DNA of 64,000 nt from Hyphomicrobiales bacterium (GCA_017304475.1 JAFKKV010000016.1:186001-250000); one strand, 5' to 3'. Counted from the first letter of the stretch, positions 9,082 through 17,964 are shown. Numbers and translations are program-made. Notes: generated by a model from the letters alone, not told the origin.

Positions 9082-10239
9082 ATGCCGGTCCACACGCGCA
9101 TCACCACGCCTCACCTCGGCACAGCCTGGCCGCTGCGCGACAAGGTCGCCTTCGCCGGGATCGGAACCACGGCCTATGGCAATTTTCCCGAGACCGACAG
9201 CTACGGCCTCGGCTGCGAGGCGCTGAACGCCGCGCTCGACGATGCCGGGCTGAAGGCCTCCGACATCGACGGGCTGATCGTCAACCGCATTCCCTCCTAT
9301 GAACGCTTCGCCGAGATCATGGGGATCGACCCGCAATATTGCCTGATGACCGAAGCCCCCGGGCGTTTCGCCTCCGTGTCGCTGGCGCTCGCCGCGCAGG
9401 CCGTCGCCACCGGCGCGGCGAACTGCGTCGCGCTGGTCTACGGCAATAACGGCCGCTCGGTCCGCATGCAGTATGGCGGCGGCGACAGCCAGTGGGCGCC
9501 CTGGGGCATGACCAGCCCGGGCGCGCTGCATGCCATGATGTGGCGGCGCCACATGCATCAGTTCGGCACGACCCATGCTGATCTCGCCCCGGTCTCGGTC
9601 GCCTTTCGCCATCATGCCTGCCTCAATCCCGACGCGGTCATGCATGGGCGGCCGATGACGGCGAGCGACCATGCCGGCGCGCGGCCGATCTGCGAGCCGC
9701 TGCACCTGCTCGACTATTGCCTGATCAATGACGGCTCGGTGGCCTGGATCGTCACCAGCGCCGAGCGCGCCCGCGACCTCCGGCGCCCGCCGGTGCTGCT
9801 CTCGGGTTACGCCCGCCAGGACGCCTTCCACTATGGCAGCGGCCCGGCGGATGACTTCTGGTTCGGCAATCTGAGCGCCTGCCGCGCCGTCTACGACCGC
9901 GCCGGCATCGGCCGCGACGAGCTGTCCGGCCTCGGCATCTACGACAATTTCTCGCCGACGGTCCTGTTCAGCCTGGAGGGCCTGGGCTTCTGCAAGCAGG
10001 GCGAAGGCGGCGACTTCGTCAGGGACGGGACGCTTCAGCTCGGCACCGGCCGCTGGCCGACCAATACGTCGGGCGGCCATCTCTCCGACAGCTACATGCA
10101 GGGCTGGGGCATCATCGCCGAATGCGTCCGGCAGTTGCGCCACGAATGCGGCGCCCGGCAGATCCCCGACGCCCAGGCGCTGCAATATATCTGCGCCACC
10201 AATATCGCCCAGAGCCTGATCCTGCGGAGGGCCGCATGA
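9082..10239 (+). CDS. thiolase-like acyltransferase (SCP-x/acetyl-CoA acetyltransferase type)
   Basis: A 385-residue thiolase-fold protein of the group often encoded beside DUF35 proteins. N-terminal VAFAGIGTTAYGNF and ALNAALDDAGLKASDIDGL are family hallmarks. The C-terminal GLGIYDNFSPTVLFSLEGLGFCKQGEGGDF and TNTSGGHLSDSYMQGWG carry the GGHxxG-like active-site loop. The usual nucleophilic Cys near residue 90 is not obvious (YCLMTEAPGRFASVSLAL), as is common in these non-classical thiolases. ATG 9082 is 12 bases after AGGGGGA; ATG 9070 is an alternative only 0 bases away from it. First gene of a tightly overlapping operon, so it probably cleaves or forms a beta-ketoacyl-CoA. Confidence 0.85.
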   Translation: MPVHTRITTPHLGTAWPLRDKVAFAGIGTTAYGNFPETDSYGLGCEALNAALDDAGLKASDIDGLIVNRIPSYERFAEIMGIDPQYCLMTEAPGRFASVSLALAAQAVATGAANCVALVYGNNGRSVRMQYGGGDSQWAPWGMTSPGALHAMMWRRHMHQFGTTHADLAPVSVAFRHHACLNPDAVMHGRPMTASDHAGARPICEPLHLLDYCLINDGSVAWIVTSAERARDLRRPPVLLSGYARQDAFHYGSGPADDFWFGNLSACRAVYDRAGIGRDELSGLGIYDNFSPTVLFSLEGLGFCKQGEGGDFVRDGTLQLGTGRWPTNTSGGHLSDSYMQGWGIIAECVRQLRHECGARQIPDAQALQYICATNIAQSLILRRAA

Positions 10240-10655
10240 GCCTCGCGACCCGTCCGAAACCCGTCATCGACGTCTGGAACCGGCCGTTCTGGGAGGCCTG
10301 CCGGGAGCACCGGCTGATCCTTCAGCGCTGCAGCGCCACCGGCAAATGCTTCTTCCCGCCGGCCCCGGTCTCGCCGTTCACGGGCAAGCCCGCCTGGGAC
10401 TGGGTCACCGCCTCCGGCGGCGGCGAACTCTGGTCCTTCGTGGTGTTCCACCAAAGCTATTTCGACGGAATGAAGGACGAGATGCCCTATCCCGTAGCCA
10501 TGGTGAAGCTCGACGAGGGCCCCTATCTCATGACCAATCTCGTCGGGATCGATGCCGCCGAGGCGACCATCGGCATGCGGCTCGCCGTGCGCTTCCCCGG
10601 CGGGCCGGACGGCTTCGTGCTGCCGCAGTTCGGCCCGGCGGAGCAGGCGTCATGA
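10236..10655 (+). CDS. DUF35 OB-fold protein, partner of the thiolase
   Basis: A 139-residue protein of the DUF35 (zinc ribbon plus OB fold) family that forms complexes with thiolase-like proteins and is thought to bind acyl-CoA. FWEACREHRLILQRCSATGKCFFPP is the N-terminal ribbon and ELWSFVVFHQSYFDGMKDEMPYPVAMVKLDEGP the OB core. Only two Cys (CSATGKC) are present. The second pair expected a few residues on is replaced by SPFTGKP, so the zinc site is probably lost. ATGA overlap with the thiolase gene and another ATGA overlap downstream show translational coupling. Confidence 0.87.
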   Translation: MSLATRPKPVIDVWNRPFWEACREHRLILQRCSATGKCFFPPAPVSPFTGKPAWDWVTASGGGELWSFVVFHQSYFDGMKDEMPYPVAMVKLDEGPYLMTNLVGIDAAEATIGMRLAVRFPGGPDGFVLPQFGPAEQAS

Positions 10656-11437
10656 CCGGCCCCCTCGTCGTCACCCGCCACGCCGGCTGGGCCGAATTGC
10701 GGCTCGATCGCGAAGCCCGGCGCAATGCCGTCGACCGGGAGAGCCGCCAGGCCCTGCTGCAGGCTTTCGAGGCCCTGCGTGGCGAGGCCAGGGCCATCGT
10801 GCTGACCGGCACCGGCACGAGCTTCTGCGCCGGCATGGACCTGAAGGAGCGCGAACGCGACCGCGAACAAGGTATCGAGGGCGCCGGCGAGGAATGGATC
10901 GCGGTGAACCTGGCGATCCGCGCCCATCCCGCCATTTTCATCGCCGCCGTGAACGGCCTGGCGCTCGGCGGCGGCGCCACGCTCGTCAATGTCTGCGATC
11001 TCGCCATCGCGAGCACCAGCGCCTCGATCGGCTGCCCGGAAATGGGCTTCTCGACCTATCCCGGCATGGCCGGGCCGGCCATCCAGCTCTCCGGCATCAC
11101 CCGCAAGCAGGCGGCATGGCTGGTGCTGACCACCAACCGCATCGACGGGGTCACCGCCGAACGCTGGGGCATGGTCAATGCCTGCGTCGCGCCGGAACAG
11201 CTCCTGCCGCACGCTCATGCGCTGGCGACCCAGATCGCCGGCTTCGATGCCGTGGCGCTCGCGGAAAGCAAGAAGGCGCTGGACCGCATTCCGGCCGGGA
11301 TCACCGGCTGGCGCGAGGCCATGGACCATGGCCAGGCGGTCAATGCCGCGATCCGCGCCCAGACCACGGCGCAGGACGAAGGCAGCGCGCGTTTCGCCGC
11401 CGGCGTGAAAAACCCGGGCCAAGGTATCGCATCATGA
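10652..11437 (+). CDS. enoyl-CoA hydratase/isomerase family protein
   Basis: A 261-residue crotonase-superfamily protein. The oxyanion-hole segments are visible: GTGTSFCAGMDLKE (about 50-63) and NGLALGGGATLVNVCDLAIAS (about 105-125). The first catalytic Glu is present in IGCPEMGFSTYPG, while the position of the second Glu of classical hydratases (AMEM in rat) is AAWLVL here. It may therefore be an isomerase, hydrolase or lyase rather than a hydratase. ATG overlaps the upstream TGA, and its own TGA overlaps the next ATG. The operon context suggests a beta-oxidation-like CoA pathway. Confidence 0.88.
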   Translation: MTGPLVVTRHAGWAELRLDREARRNAVDRESRQALLQAFEALRGEARAIVLTGTGTSFCAGMDLKERERDREQGIEGAGEEWIAVNLAIRAHPAIFIAAVNGLALGGGATLVNVCDLAIASTSASIGCPEMGFSTYPGMAGPAIQLSGITRKQAAWLVLTTNRIDGVTAERWGMVNACVAPEQLLPHAHALATQIAGFDAVALAESKKALDRIPAGITGWREAMDHGQAVNAAIRAQTTAQDEGSARFAAGVKNPGQGIAS

Positions 11438-12411
11438 CGAGCCCCCTCGCCGGCGTCAGAATCCTGGATCTCGGCGCCTTCTGCGCCCAGGTTCCACATG
11501 CCCTCGCCGTGTCCATGGCGGCCAAGCTCTGCGCGGGTTTCGGCGCGACCGTGGTCAGGCCGCTTCCGGAAACCGGCGAGCCCTTCGCCGCCATGCCGCC
11601 GCTCTTGCCGGCCGGCGGATCGGCGCTCGACCGGTTCCTCAATGCCGAAAAGCAGGCCGGCGGCATGGCAGGGCCTTTTGCCGCCGCCATTGGCGATGGC
11701 CCGGCGCTGGCCGACCATGCCGCCGACATCGCCATCAGCGTGCGTGTCTCGGTGTTCGGGCCGGGCGAGGATCCGGCCATGAGCGAACTCGGCCTGATGG
11801 CGCTGTCCGGCCTGCTCGACCTCGTCGGCCAGGGCTCCGGCGAACCGATCCGCCTGCCCGGCCACCAGACGGCCTATGCGGCGGGCCTTGCCGCCTGCAC
11901 GGGCCTCATGGCCGCGCTCCGGGCCGGCGACGCCGAGACGGTCGAGGTTTCATTGTTCGACGTCGCGGCCTGGCTCAACTGGAAGGTCCCTGCGCGCATC
12001 ACCTTGCTCGGCGAGACCGGCGCGGCCGGCCCGAGCGACTGGTTCACCATCCCGGCCAAGGACGGCCATGTCGCGCTGGTCTATCAGGACAAGGACTGGC
12101 CGGCGCTCTGCGCCATGATCGGCGACCCACGCCTGACCGGCGCGGGCTTCGCCACCGCCTCCGGCCGACGCGCCAATCGCGACCGGCTCGTCGCGATCCT
12201 CGGTCCCTGGTTCGCCGCGCGAGACCGGGCGGAGATCGCCGCCGCGGCCGAGGCCCGGCGCTTGCCGATCGGCCCGGTCCGCACACCGCTGGAACTTCTG
12301 GCCGACCGGCAGAACCGGGCGCGCGGCTTCCTCGCCGCCGACGGCACGCCGCTGATGCCGCTGCGCTCGGACGGCCAAAGACCGGCGCGGGAGCTCGGCC
12401 ATGCCGCCTGA
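11434..12411 (+). CDS. CaiB/BaiF CoA-transferase family III protein lacking the catalytic Asp
   Basis: A 325-residue family III CoA-transferase-like protein: LAGVRILDLGAFCAQVP at the N-terminus, TVEVSLFDVAAWLN about residue 170, and DWFTIPAKDGHVALVYQDKDWPALCAMIGDP in the C-terminal lobe. Aligned on the following GLMAAL helix, the residue that is Asp169 in formyl-CoA transferase falls in HQTAYAAG and is Ala, so the covalent acyl-enzyme step should not be possible alone. It overlaps the next CaiB gene by 11 bp, which keeps that Asp. A hetero-oligomer of a catalytic and a non-catalytic chain is a reasonable inference. Confidence 0.82.
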   Translation: MTSPLAGVRILDLGAFCAQVPHALAVSMAAKLCAGFGATVVRPLPETGEPFAAMPPLLPAGGSALDRFLNAEKQAGGMAGPFAAAIGDGPALADHAADIAISVRVSVFGPGEDPAMSELGLMALSGLLDLVGQGSGEPIRLPGHQTAYAAGLAACTGLMAALRAGDAETVEVSLFDVAAWLNWKVPARITLLGETGAAGPSDWFTIPAKDGHVALVYQDKDWPALCAMIGDPRLTGAGFATASGRRANRDRLVAILGPWFAARDRAEIAAAAEARRLPIGPVRTPLELLADRQNRARGFLAADGTPLMPLRSDGQRPARELGHAA

Positions 12412-13444
12412 TGCTCGCCTGCCGCTCACCGGCATCCGCGTGGTCGACCTCGGCTGGATCACGGCCGGGGCGGCCACCTCCGCCCTGCTGCTCGATCTCG
12501 GCGCCGAGGTGACCAAGGTGGAAGGTCCCGGCGCAACCGACCCCTTCCGCGTCTGGGACGAACCGCGGCCGGACGGCGACTGGTGGAACCGTTCGCCCTT
12601 CTTCGCCTTCACCAACCGCGGCAAGCGTTCGCTCTGCCTCGACCTGAAGGATCCCGACGGGCGGCGCGCGCTGTTTCGCCTGCTCGCGCGGGCCGACGTG
12701 CTGGTCGAGAATTTCCGACGCGGCGTGCTGGCTCAGCTCGGCCTCGACGCCGCCGACCTCCGCCGGCGCTTTCCCCGGCTGGTGATCGCCAGCATTTCCA
12801 GCCAGGGCGAGGACGGGCCGGATCGCGACCTGGTCTCGTTCGGCTCCACCCTGGAGGCGACCGCCGGTCTCGCCGCCCTGACCGGGCCCGGCGACACGCC
12901 CGTCATTACCGGGCGGGATCTGAACTATCCCGACCAGGTCGTCTGCCTGTTCGCCTCCGGCGCCATCATCGCGGCGCTGACGGCGCGTGACCGGACCGGC
13001 CAGGGCGCGCATCTCGACCTGTCGCAGCGCGAGCTGACGACCTTCCTCATCGGCGAGGAGCTGGTCGCCGCGGCGGCCGGCGCCGCCTCGCCCCGGCACG
13101 GCAACGCCGATCCGGCCGCTCCGGAGGAACGGCTGGTCCACGACGCTGGGGGCTGGCGGGCCGAATGGCCCGGCGGCAGCGCCCCGGTGCGTGACGGCGC
13201 GGCGCTGCTGGCGTCCGAAGCCTTCAGGCGCGGCACCGCCATGCTGCACGACCCGGACGGACGCCCGGTCAAGGGCATTCCGTTCCGCCTCGCCAACCAT
13301 ACCCTGGCCGTAACAGGCGCCTGCCGTCCGCTTGGCGCCGACAACCGCGCCGTGCTGGCGGAGGCCGGGGTAAGCGACCAGGACATCGCCATGCTGGAGG
13401 ACAAGGGCGCGCTCGCCACCGCGCCGCGCCCGGCCCCCGCCTGA
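12401..13444 (+). CDS. CaiB/BaiF CoA-transferase family III protein
   Basis: A 347-residue family III CoA transferase, which moves CoA between carboxylic acids through an Asp-bound anhydride. LTGIRVVDLGWITAGAATSALLLDLGAEVTKVE is the classical N-terminus, and FFAFTNRGKRSLCLDLKDPDGR follows. The likely nucleophile is the Asp in LNYPDQVV (about residue 184), 15 residues before the end of the AIIAAL helix as in formyl-CoA transferase. HLDLSQRELTTFLIG is the other family motif. It overlaps the preceding paralogue. It probably activates the pathway acid to its CoA ester from a donor acyl-CoA; both are unknown. Confidence 0.87.
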   Translation: MPPDARLPLTGIRVVDLGWITAGAATSALLLDLGAEVTKVEGPGATDPFRVWDEPRPDGDWWNRSPFFAFTNRGKRSLCLDLKDPDGRRALFRLLARADVLVENFRRGVLAQLGLDAADLRRRFPRLVIASISSQGEDGPDRDLVSFGSTLEATAGLAALTGPGDTPVITGRDLNYPDQVVCLFASGAIIAALTARDRTGQGAHLDLSQRELTTFLIGEELVAAAAGAASPRHGNADPAAPEERLVHDAGGWRAEWPGGSAPVRDGAALLASEAFRRGTAMLHDPDGRPVKGIPFRLANHTLAVTGACRPLGADNRAVLAEAGVSDQDIAMLEDKGALATAPRPAPA

Positions 13445-13522
13445 CCGACGGCCAGGCCATCACGGAAAGACAAAGACAAGGACGGCGGCTCCACGAGAGC
13501 GCCGCGACAGGGAGACATCGCC

Positions 13523-14497
13523 ATGCCGACACGCCGATACTGGCCAGCGACGGGTGCCGCCGCGCTCGGCCTGATGCTGCTTTCACTCCTCGCCGGCGCG
13601 CCGGCCCGCGCCGAATTCCCTGAACGGGCGCTGCGCATCGTCGTCGGCTTCGCGCCGGGCGGCTCGACCGATATCATCGCGCGACTCGTGGCCGACGGCC
13701 TGAACACCCGCCTCGGCCAGCCCGTCGTGGTCGAAAACCGCGGCGGTGCCGGTGGCGTGCTGGCGGCCCAGCTGGTCGTGCAGCAGCCGGCCGACGGCTA
13801 TACCCTCATGCTCCATACCGACGGGCTGAACCAGGCCGCCGCCATCGGCACGACCATGTCCTTCGACCCGGTCAAGGCCTTCGCACCCGTCGGGCTCGCG
13901 GCGAAGAGTTCGCTGGTCCTGGTGGTGCATCCCTCCGTTCCCGCGCAGAACCTGAAGGAGTTCCTCGCCTATGCGCGCCAGCAGCCGCATCCGCTGCGCT
14001 TCGGTTCGCCCGGAGTCGGCCTGTCCGGCCAGCTTTTCGCGCAAGGCCTCGGCATATCAATCGAGGAGGTGCGCTATCGTGGCACCTCGGCGGTGCTGAA
14101 CGACCTGCTGGCGGCCCGGATCGATGCCTATACCATCGCCCTTCCCGGTGTCCTCTCTTATGTCCAGGCGGGCGCGCTGCGGGCTCTGGCGATCGCCGCC
14201 GACGAACGCAGTCCCGTCATGCCGGAGCTTACGACCGGACCCGAGCAGGGCTTTCCCGAAGTCATCGCCACCGGCTGGTTCGGGGTGGTCGTCAAGGCCG
14301 GCACGCCGCCCGATATCATCGCCAGGCTGCACCGCGCGCTGAACGAGACGCTCGACGATCCCATGGTGCGCCGGCGCATCGGCGAAATCGGGCTCGACAT
14401 CGCGGCAAGCGCCAAGCCGGAGGACTTCGGCGCGCTGATCGGTGACGACCTGGCCCTGTGGGAGCGGGTGGCGAAGCGCGGCAACCTTCGGCAGTAG
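13523..14497 (+). CDS. Bug-family extracytoplasmic solute receptor (tripartite tricarboxylate transporter type)
   Basis: A 324-residue periplasmic binding protein. A signal peptide (MPTRRYWPAT, then AAALGLMLLSLLAGAPARA, cleavage before EF) is followed by the family start FPERALRIVVGFAPGGSTDIIARL. GVVVKAGTPPDIIARLHRALNETL near the C-terminus is also diagnostic. Bug receptors bind carboxylates, including aromatic ones, with two water molecules bridging a carboxyl group. No TctA/TctB membrane genes are near, as is usual for Bug genes placed in catabolic operons. GGAG 9 bases before ATG. It lies 78 bp after the CoA transferase, probably in the same operon. Confidence 0.9.
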   Translation: MPTRRYWPATGAAALGLMLLSLLAGAPARAEFPERALRIVVGFAPGGSTDIIARLVADGLNTRLGQPVVVENRGGAGGVLAAQLVVQQPADGYTLMLHTDGLNQAAAIGTTMSFDPVKAFAPVGLAAKSSLVLVVHPSVPAQNLKEFLAYARQQPHPLRFGSPGVGLSGQLFAQGLGISIEEVRYRGTSAVLNDLLAARIDAYTIALPGVLSYVQAGALRALAIAADERSPVMPELTTGPEQGFPEVIATGWFGVVVKAGTPPDIIARLHRALNETLDDPMVRRRIGEIGLDIAASAKPEDFGALIGDDLALWERVAKRGNLRQ

Positions 14498-14617
14498 CCG
14501 GTCCGGACGCCCGGTCAAACGCCCTGGACGCCGGCGATAACGCCGGCGGGCGGCGCACGGCTACCAGCGGACAAGGGTTCGGCATGAGGCCGAGCACCAG
14601 CCCCCTGGAGACCGGCC

Positions 14618-16015
14618 ATGAATGCCAAGCTTCCCGCCAATCCCTATCTCGACGGCAATTTCGCGCCCGTCCGCTCCGAGGACGATTTCGTCCTGGCGGT
14701 CACCGGCGAGATCCCGAGGGAAATCCACGGCACGCTCTACCGCATCGGCCCCAATCCGCAATTCGCGCCTATCGATCCCGCCTATCACTGGTTTACCGGC
14801 GACGGCATGATCCATGCGTTCCGCATCGCGGATGGCCAGGTGACCTGCCGCAACCGCTATGTCCGGACGCCGAAATGGCAATTGGAACACGAGGCTGGCC
14901 GCGCGCTGTTCGCCGGCTTCAATCCCCGGCTCAACGATCCGCTGGCGCAAGGCCGGGACGCCGGCACCGCCAATACCAATATCGTCAGCCATGGCGGCCG
15001 GCTTCTGGCGCTGAACGAGGCCTATCCGCCATTCGAGATGACCCATGACAGCCTGGACTCGCGCGGCTATGCGCCCGACTATCGCGGCCAGGTGACCGCC
15101 CATCCCAAGATCGATCCGAAAACCGGCGAGATGGTCTGGTTCGCCTATGGCGTCGGTGACCGTCCGCTGAGCAATCGCCTCAGCTACGGCGTCACCGACC
15201 GCACCGGCAAGGTGATCCGCCGCGACGATTTCGAGGCGCCCTATTCGTCGATGATGCATGACTTCATGGTCACCGAGAACCATGTGCTGTTCCCGGTTCT
15301 GCCGCTGACCGGCAGCCTGGAGCGGGCGATGCGCGGCCTGCCGCCGATCGCCTGGGAGCCGGCACGCCCGGCCCATGTCGGGGTGATGCGCCGGGATGCC
15401 GACGTCTCGACCATCCGCTGGTTCAGCATGCCGGCCTGCCACGTCTTCCACCCGATGAATGCCTGGGAAGAGGACGGCAAGATCGTCGCCGACCTGTTTC
15501 GCTACGACGCGGCCCCGCTGTTCCCGTTGGCCGACGGTTCGCCCGGCGAGCATGGCATGGCGCGCCTCTGGCGCTGGACCTTCGACCTGTCGGGTGCTTC
15601 CGACGCGGTCCGCCAGGAGCCGCTCGACGACCTCGACGGCGAATTTCCCCGTTTCGACGAACGGCGGACCGGCCTGCCCTACCGGCACGGCTGGTACGCT
15701 GCCGATACCCGGGGATTGAACGCCAGCGAGCCGCTGCGGCTGAACGCCATTGTCCATCTCGACAAGGCGGCCGGCCGGCGGCAGGTCCATGAACTGCCTA
15801 ACGGCGACCTGACCTCGGAAGCGGTGTTCGCGCCACGCACGCCCGACGCCGCCGAAGGCGACGGCTGGCTGACCGCCGTGGTCTGGCGTGCCGCCGAGAA
15901 CCGCAGCGACCTCCTGGTCTTCGACGCCCTGGATCTCACCCGCGGCCCGATCGCCAGCGCGGCCATGCCGCGGCGCGTGCCGTTCGGCTTCCATGGCAAT
16001 TGGGTGCCCGGCTGA
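14618..16015 (+). CDS. carotenoid-cleavage/lignostilbene dioxygenase family enzyme
   Basis: A 465-residue seven-bladed propeller oxygenase that splits an activated carbon-carbon double bond with O2 at an Fe(II) held by four His. The ligands can be placed: His162 (TAHPKIDP), His214 (SMMHDF), His278 (CHVFHPMNAWEE, with the second-shell Glu) and His459 (GFHGNW). IHGTLYRIGPNPQF and HWFTGDGMIHAF are family N-terminal motifs. Characterised bacterial relatives cut apocarotenoids, lignostilbenes or isoeugenol. Following CoA-ester genes and a carboxylate receptor suggests a plant phenylpropanoid-type substrate, but this is inference. GGAG lies 7 bases before ATG. Confidence 0.9.
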   Translation: MNAKLPANPYLDGNFAPVRSEDDFVLAVTGEIPREIHGTLYRIGPNPQFAPIDPAYHWFTGDGMIHAFRIADGQVTCRNRYVRTPKWQLEHEAGRALFAGFNPRLNDPLAQGRDAGTANTNIVSHGGRLLALNEAYPPFEMTHDSLDSRGYAPDYRGQVTAHPKIDPKTGEMVWFAYGVGDRPLSNRLSYGVTDRTGKVIRRDDFEAPYSSMMHDFMVTENHVLFPVLPLTGSLERAMRGLPPIAWEPARPAHVGVMRRDADVSTIRWFSMPACHVFHPMNAWEEDGKIVADLFRYDAAPLFPLADGSPGEHGMARLWRWTFDLSGASDAVRQEPLDDLDGEFPRFDERRTGLPYRHGWYAADTRGLNASEPLRLNAIVHLDKAAGRRQVHELPNGDLTSEAVFAPRTPDAAEGDGWLTAVVWRAAENRSDLLVFDALDLTRGPIASAAMPRRVPFGFHGNWVPG

Positions 16016-16136
16016 TCCGCACCCCAAGGGGGTCTCCCCTTGCCAAGCCCGGGGCGTCACGGCATGAGCTTCGGGCTCGGCATCGGCCCTGCCGGGCTGA
16101 TGGCCCGGACACCGGCCGGCAACATCCAGGCTCCGT

Positions 16137-17150
16137 GTGACAGCATCGCCTTTGCCCATTGCCCGCTTCGCCACCGAGACCTTGCCCAAGGGCGAGGGCT
16201 TCGCGGCGTGGCGGGAGGCTGTCGCCGGCCTCTATGAAGTCGAGCCGCCGCCACCGAGCGGACCCGCTGGTTTCTCCGGCGTCGCCACGGGCATCCATCT
16301 CGGACCGCTGGTGCTCGGCGTCATGCGCGTCGATGCACTGGCCTATCATCGTTCGCCGGCCAAGATCCGGGCCGACGGCCTCGATCACTTTGTCCTCGGC
16401 CTGAGCGACCCGGGCACCGCGCCCTCGGCGGCGCCCACCGTGCTGATCCAGGACCTGGGCCAGCCACTGGCGCTGCCCATGGCGCCGCTGAACGGCGCCT
16501 GCATCATCCTGCCCCGGGATGTCATGGTGCGGCTCGTTCCCGGCGCCGAGGCGCTGCACGGCGTGCGGGTCGGCGGGGCGATGGCCCAGCTTCTGGCCGA
16601 CCATACCTGGTCGCTCATCCGTGCCGCCCCGGCTTTGCCGGCCCAGCAGGCGCCGCTCTTCGCCCGCGCGACCCAGCAGATGATCGCGGCCTGTCTCGGC
16701 CCGGCGCGCGAGCGCGTGGCGGACGCCCGGCCGCGCATCGAGGCGACCCTGATGGTGCGGGCACGGCGCCATATCGACGCCAACCTGATGGTGCCGGGCC
16801 TCTCCGCGGCCGGCATCGCCGCGGCGCTCGGCCTGTCGCGATCGGCGCTCTACCAGCTGCTCGCGCCGTTCAACGGCGTGGCACGCTATATCCAGGGCCG
16901 CCGCCTCGAGCGCATCCACGCCCTGCTGGCCGATCCCGCCGAGCAGCGCCTGATCGCCGAGATCGCCCATGACCACGGCATGACCAGCGAGGCCCATTTC
17001 AGCCGGGCCTTCCGCAAGCGGTTCGGTTACGCGCCGCGCGAGATCCGCGGCATCGGGCTCGCGGTGCCGGTGGCCGGGCGGCCGGTCGCGCCCGGGACGG
17101 CCACGGAACGCCTGGCCTTTCCGGTCTGGCTGGAACAGCTGCGCGACTAG
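16137..17150 (+). CDS. AraC-family transcriptional regulator
   Basis: A 337-residue regulator with an N-terminal AraC-binding-like region (RADGLDHFVLGLS, LALPMAPLNGACIILPR, as in the AraC_binding_2 group) and a C-terminal double helix-turn-helix: GLSAAGIAAALGLSRSALYQLLAPFNGVARYIQGRRLERI and IAEIAHDHGMTSEAHFSRAFRKRFGYAPREIR. The start is GTG at 16137, which follows CCAGG. It lies 122 bp after the carotenoid-cleavage-type gene on the same strand, so it could respond to that enzyme's substrate, alongside the LysR protein at the other end of the operon. Confidence 0.87.
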   Translation: MTASPLPIARFATETLPKGEGFAAWREAVAGLYEVEPPPPSGPAGFSGVATGIHLGPLVLGVMRVDALAYHRSPAKIRADGLDHFVLGLSDPGTAPSAAPTVLIQDLGQPLALPMAPLNGACIILPRDVMVRLVPGAEALHGVRVGGAMAQLLADHTWSLIRAAPALPAQQAPLFARATQQMIAACLGPARERVADARPRIEATLMVRARRHIDANLMVPGLSAAGIAAALGLSRSALYQLLAPFNGVARYIQGRRLERIHALLADPAEQRLIAEIAHDHGMTSEAHFSRAFRKRFGYAPREIRGIGLAVPVAGRPVAPGTATERLAFPVWLEQLRD

Positions 17151-17614
17151 CGCCGCGACGCAAAGATTGCGCGCCCTTGGCTGGATAGGTGCTGCGAAGC
17201 TTTCCACGTGCCCTTTCCGTGATGCACATCCATTTGGCCGAGCCTATCCCTGATCTCCCCGCTTGCTTGCACAGACGTCCATCGGCTCGTTGCACTGTCG
17301 AGAAGACTCGCGCGAAAGGCATCCCGGAAATCCTGCTCGGGACGGCGCGCCGCCAGGGAAAACGGAGGCATGACCTCATCATCTCGGGCGATCGCTAGCG
17401 GAAATCGAGCCCCCTTGCCGCGTTCCGCACAGCAGCGCCCGCAGACCAATTAACACTAATTTCACCTTCCCGATCGGCATCCTTGATGTTTCGGTAAGGC
17501 TTTATTAGCACTCGAATCCTGTGAAACGCACTGCGATCAACGCAACGAATGTTCTGCTATTGGGCATTCATAAGTATATTCACAGACACAAACTCCGCTA
17601 TCGAAGGATATGTA
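17151..17614. other. intergenic region, no gene recognised
   Basis: 464 bp without a convincing gene. A leftward frame over about 17147-17449 has no binding site, similarity or signal and is treated as chance. From about 17440 the sequence becomes A+T-rich (ATTAACACTAATTTC, TAAGTATATTC) and should carry the promoter of the small secreted-protein gene. GAAGGA at about 17603-17608 is its ribosome binding site. Confidence 0.35.
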
Positions 17615-17923
17615 ATGCGTAATACGTATGGACTGAAGGGCCTGGTCGTCGCCGGGCTGATGGCCGCCGCGATCGTGACGGTCTCTGCCGAGCGCAGCCA
17701 GGCCGCTGCCATCGTGAAGCTCCACCCGGCCCCGGTGGGCGGCGTGTGGGCGACGGGAAGCCTAATCGGCGTCGCAGCGGCTCTCGGCATCTACGATCTG
17801 GTTCGGCGGACCTCCTGCACGGGCGATTTCCTGAAGCTCGGCGGCCCCGGCTTCGGCGAGCCGATCCGGCCGAGCGACAATGTTCTCGTGCCGCGGCAGT
17901 GCGCCGGCGTGCGCGCACGATAA
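17615..17923 (+). CDS. small secreted protein of unknown function
   Basis: A 102-residue protein with a signal peptide: MRNTYGLKG followed by LVVAGLMAAAIVTVSA and cleavage near SQAAA. The mature part holds a second hydrophobic stretch (GVWATGSLIGVAAALGIYDLVRR) and two Cys (TSCTGDF, PRQCAGV) that could form a disulfide. ATG 17615 is chosen because GAAGGA lies 6 bases before it; an in-frame ATG at 17549 lacks a site. It forms a monocistronic unit closed by a strong terminator 40 bp on. Function unknown. Confidence 0.7.
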   Translation: MRNTYGLKGLVVAGLMAAAIVTVSAERSQAAAIVKLHPAPVGGVWATGSLIGVAAALGIYDLVRRTSCTGDFLKLGGPGFGEPIRPSDNVLVPRQCAGVRAR

Positions 17924-17964
17924 GGACCGCCAGCGGTCGCGGGCCGGGCGACCGGCCGAACCTG

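Noticed and set aside
10552..11433. N-terminal extension of the first CaiB-type gene into the crotonase gene
   Set aside because: The upstream part overlaps the crotonase gene out of frame and has no homology; ATG 11434 overlapping the crotonase stop is the natural start.
17147..17449. 100-codon minus-strand frame after the AraC gene
   Set aside because: No ribosome binding site, no similarity, mixed composition; treated as chance.
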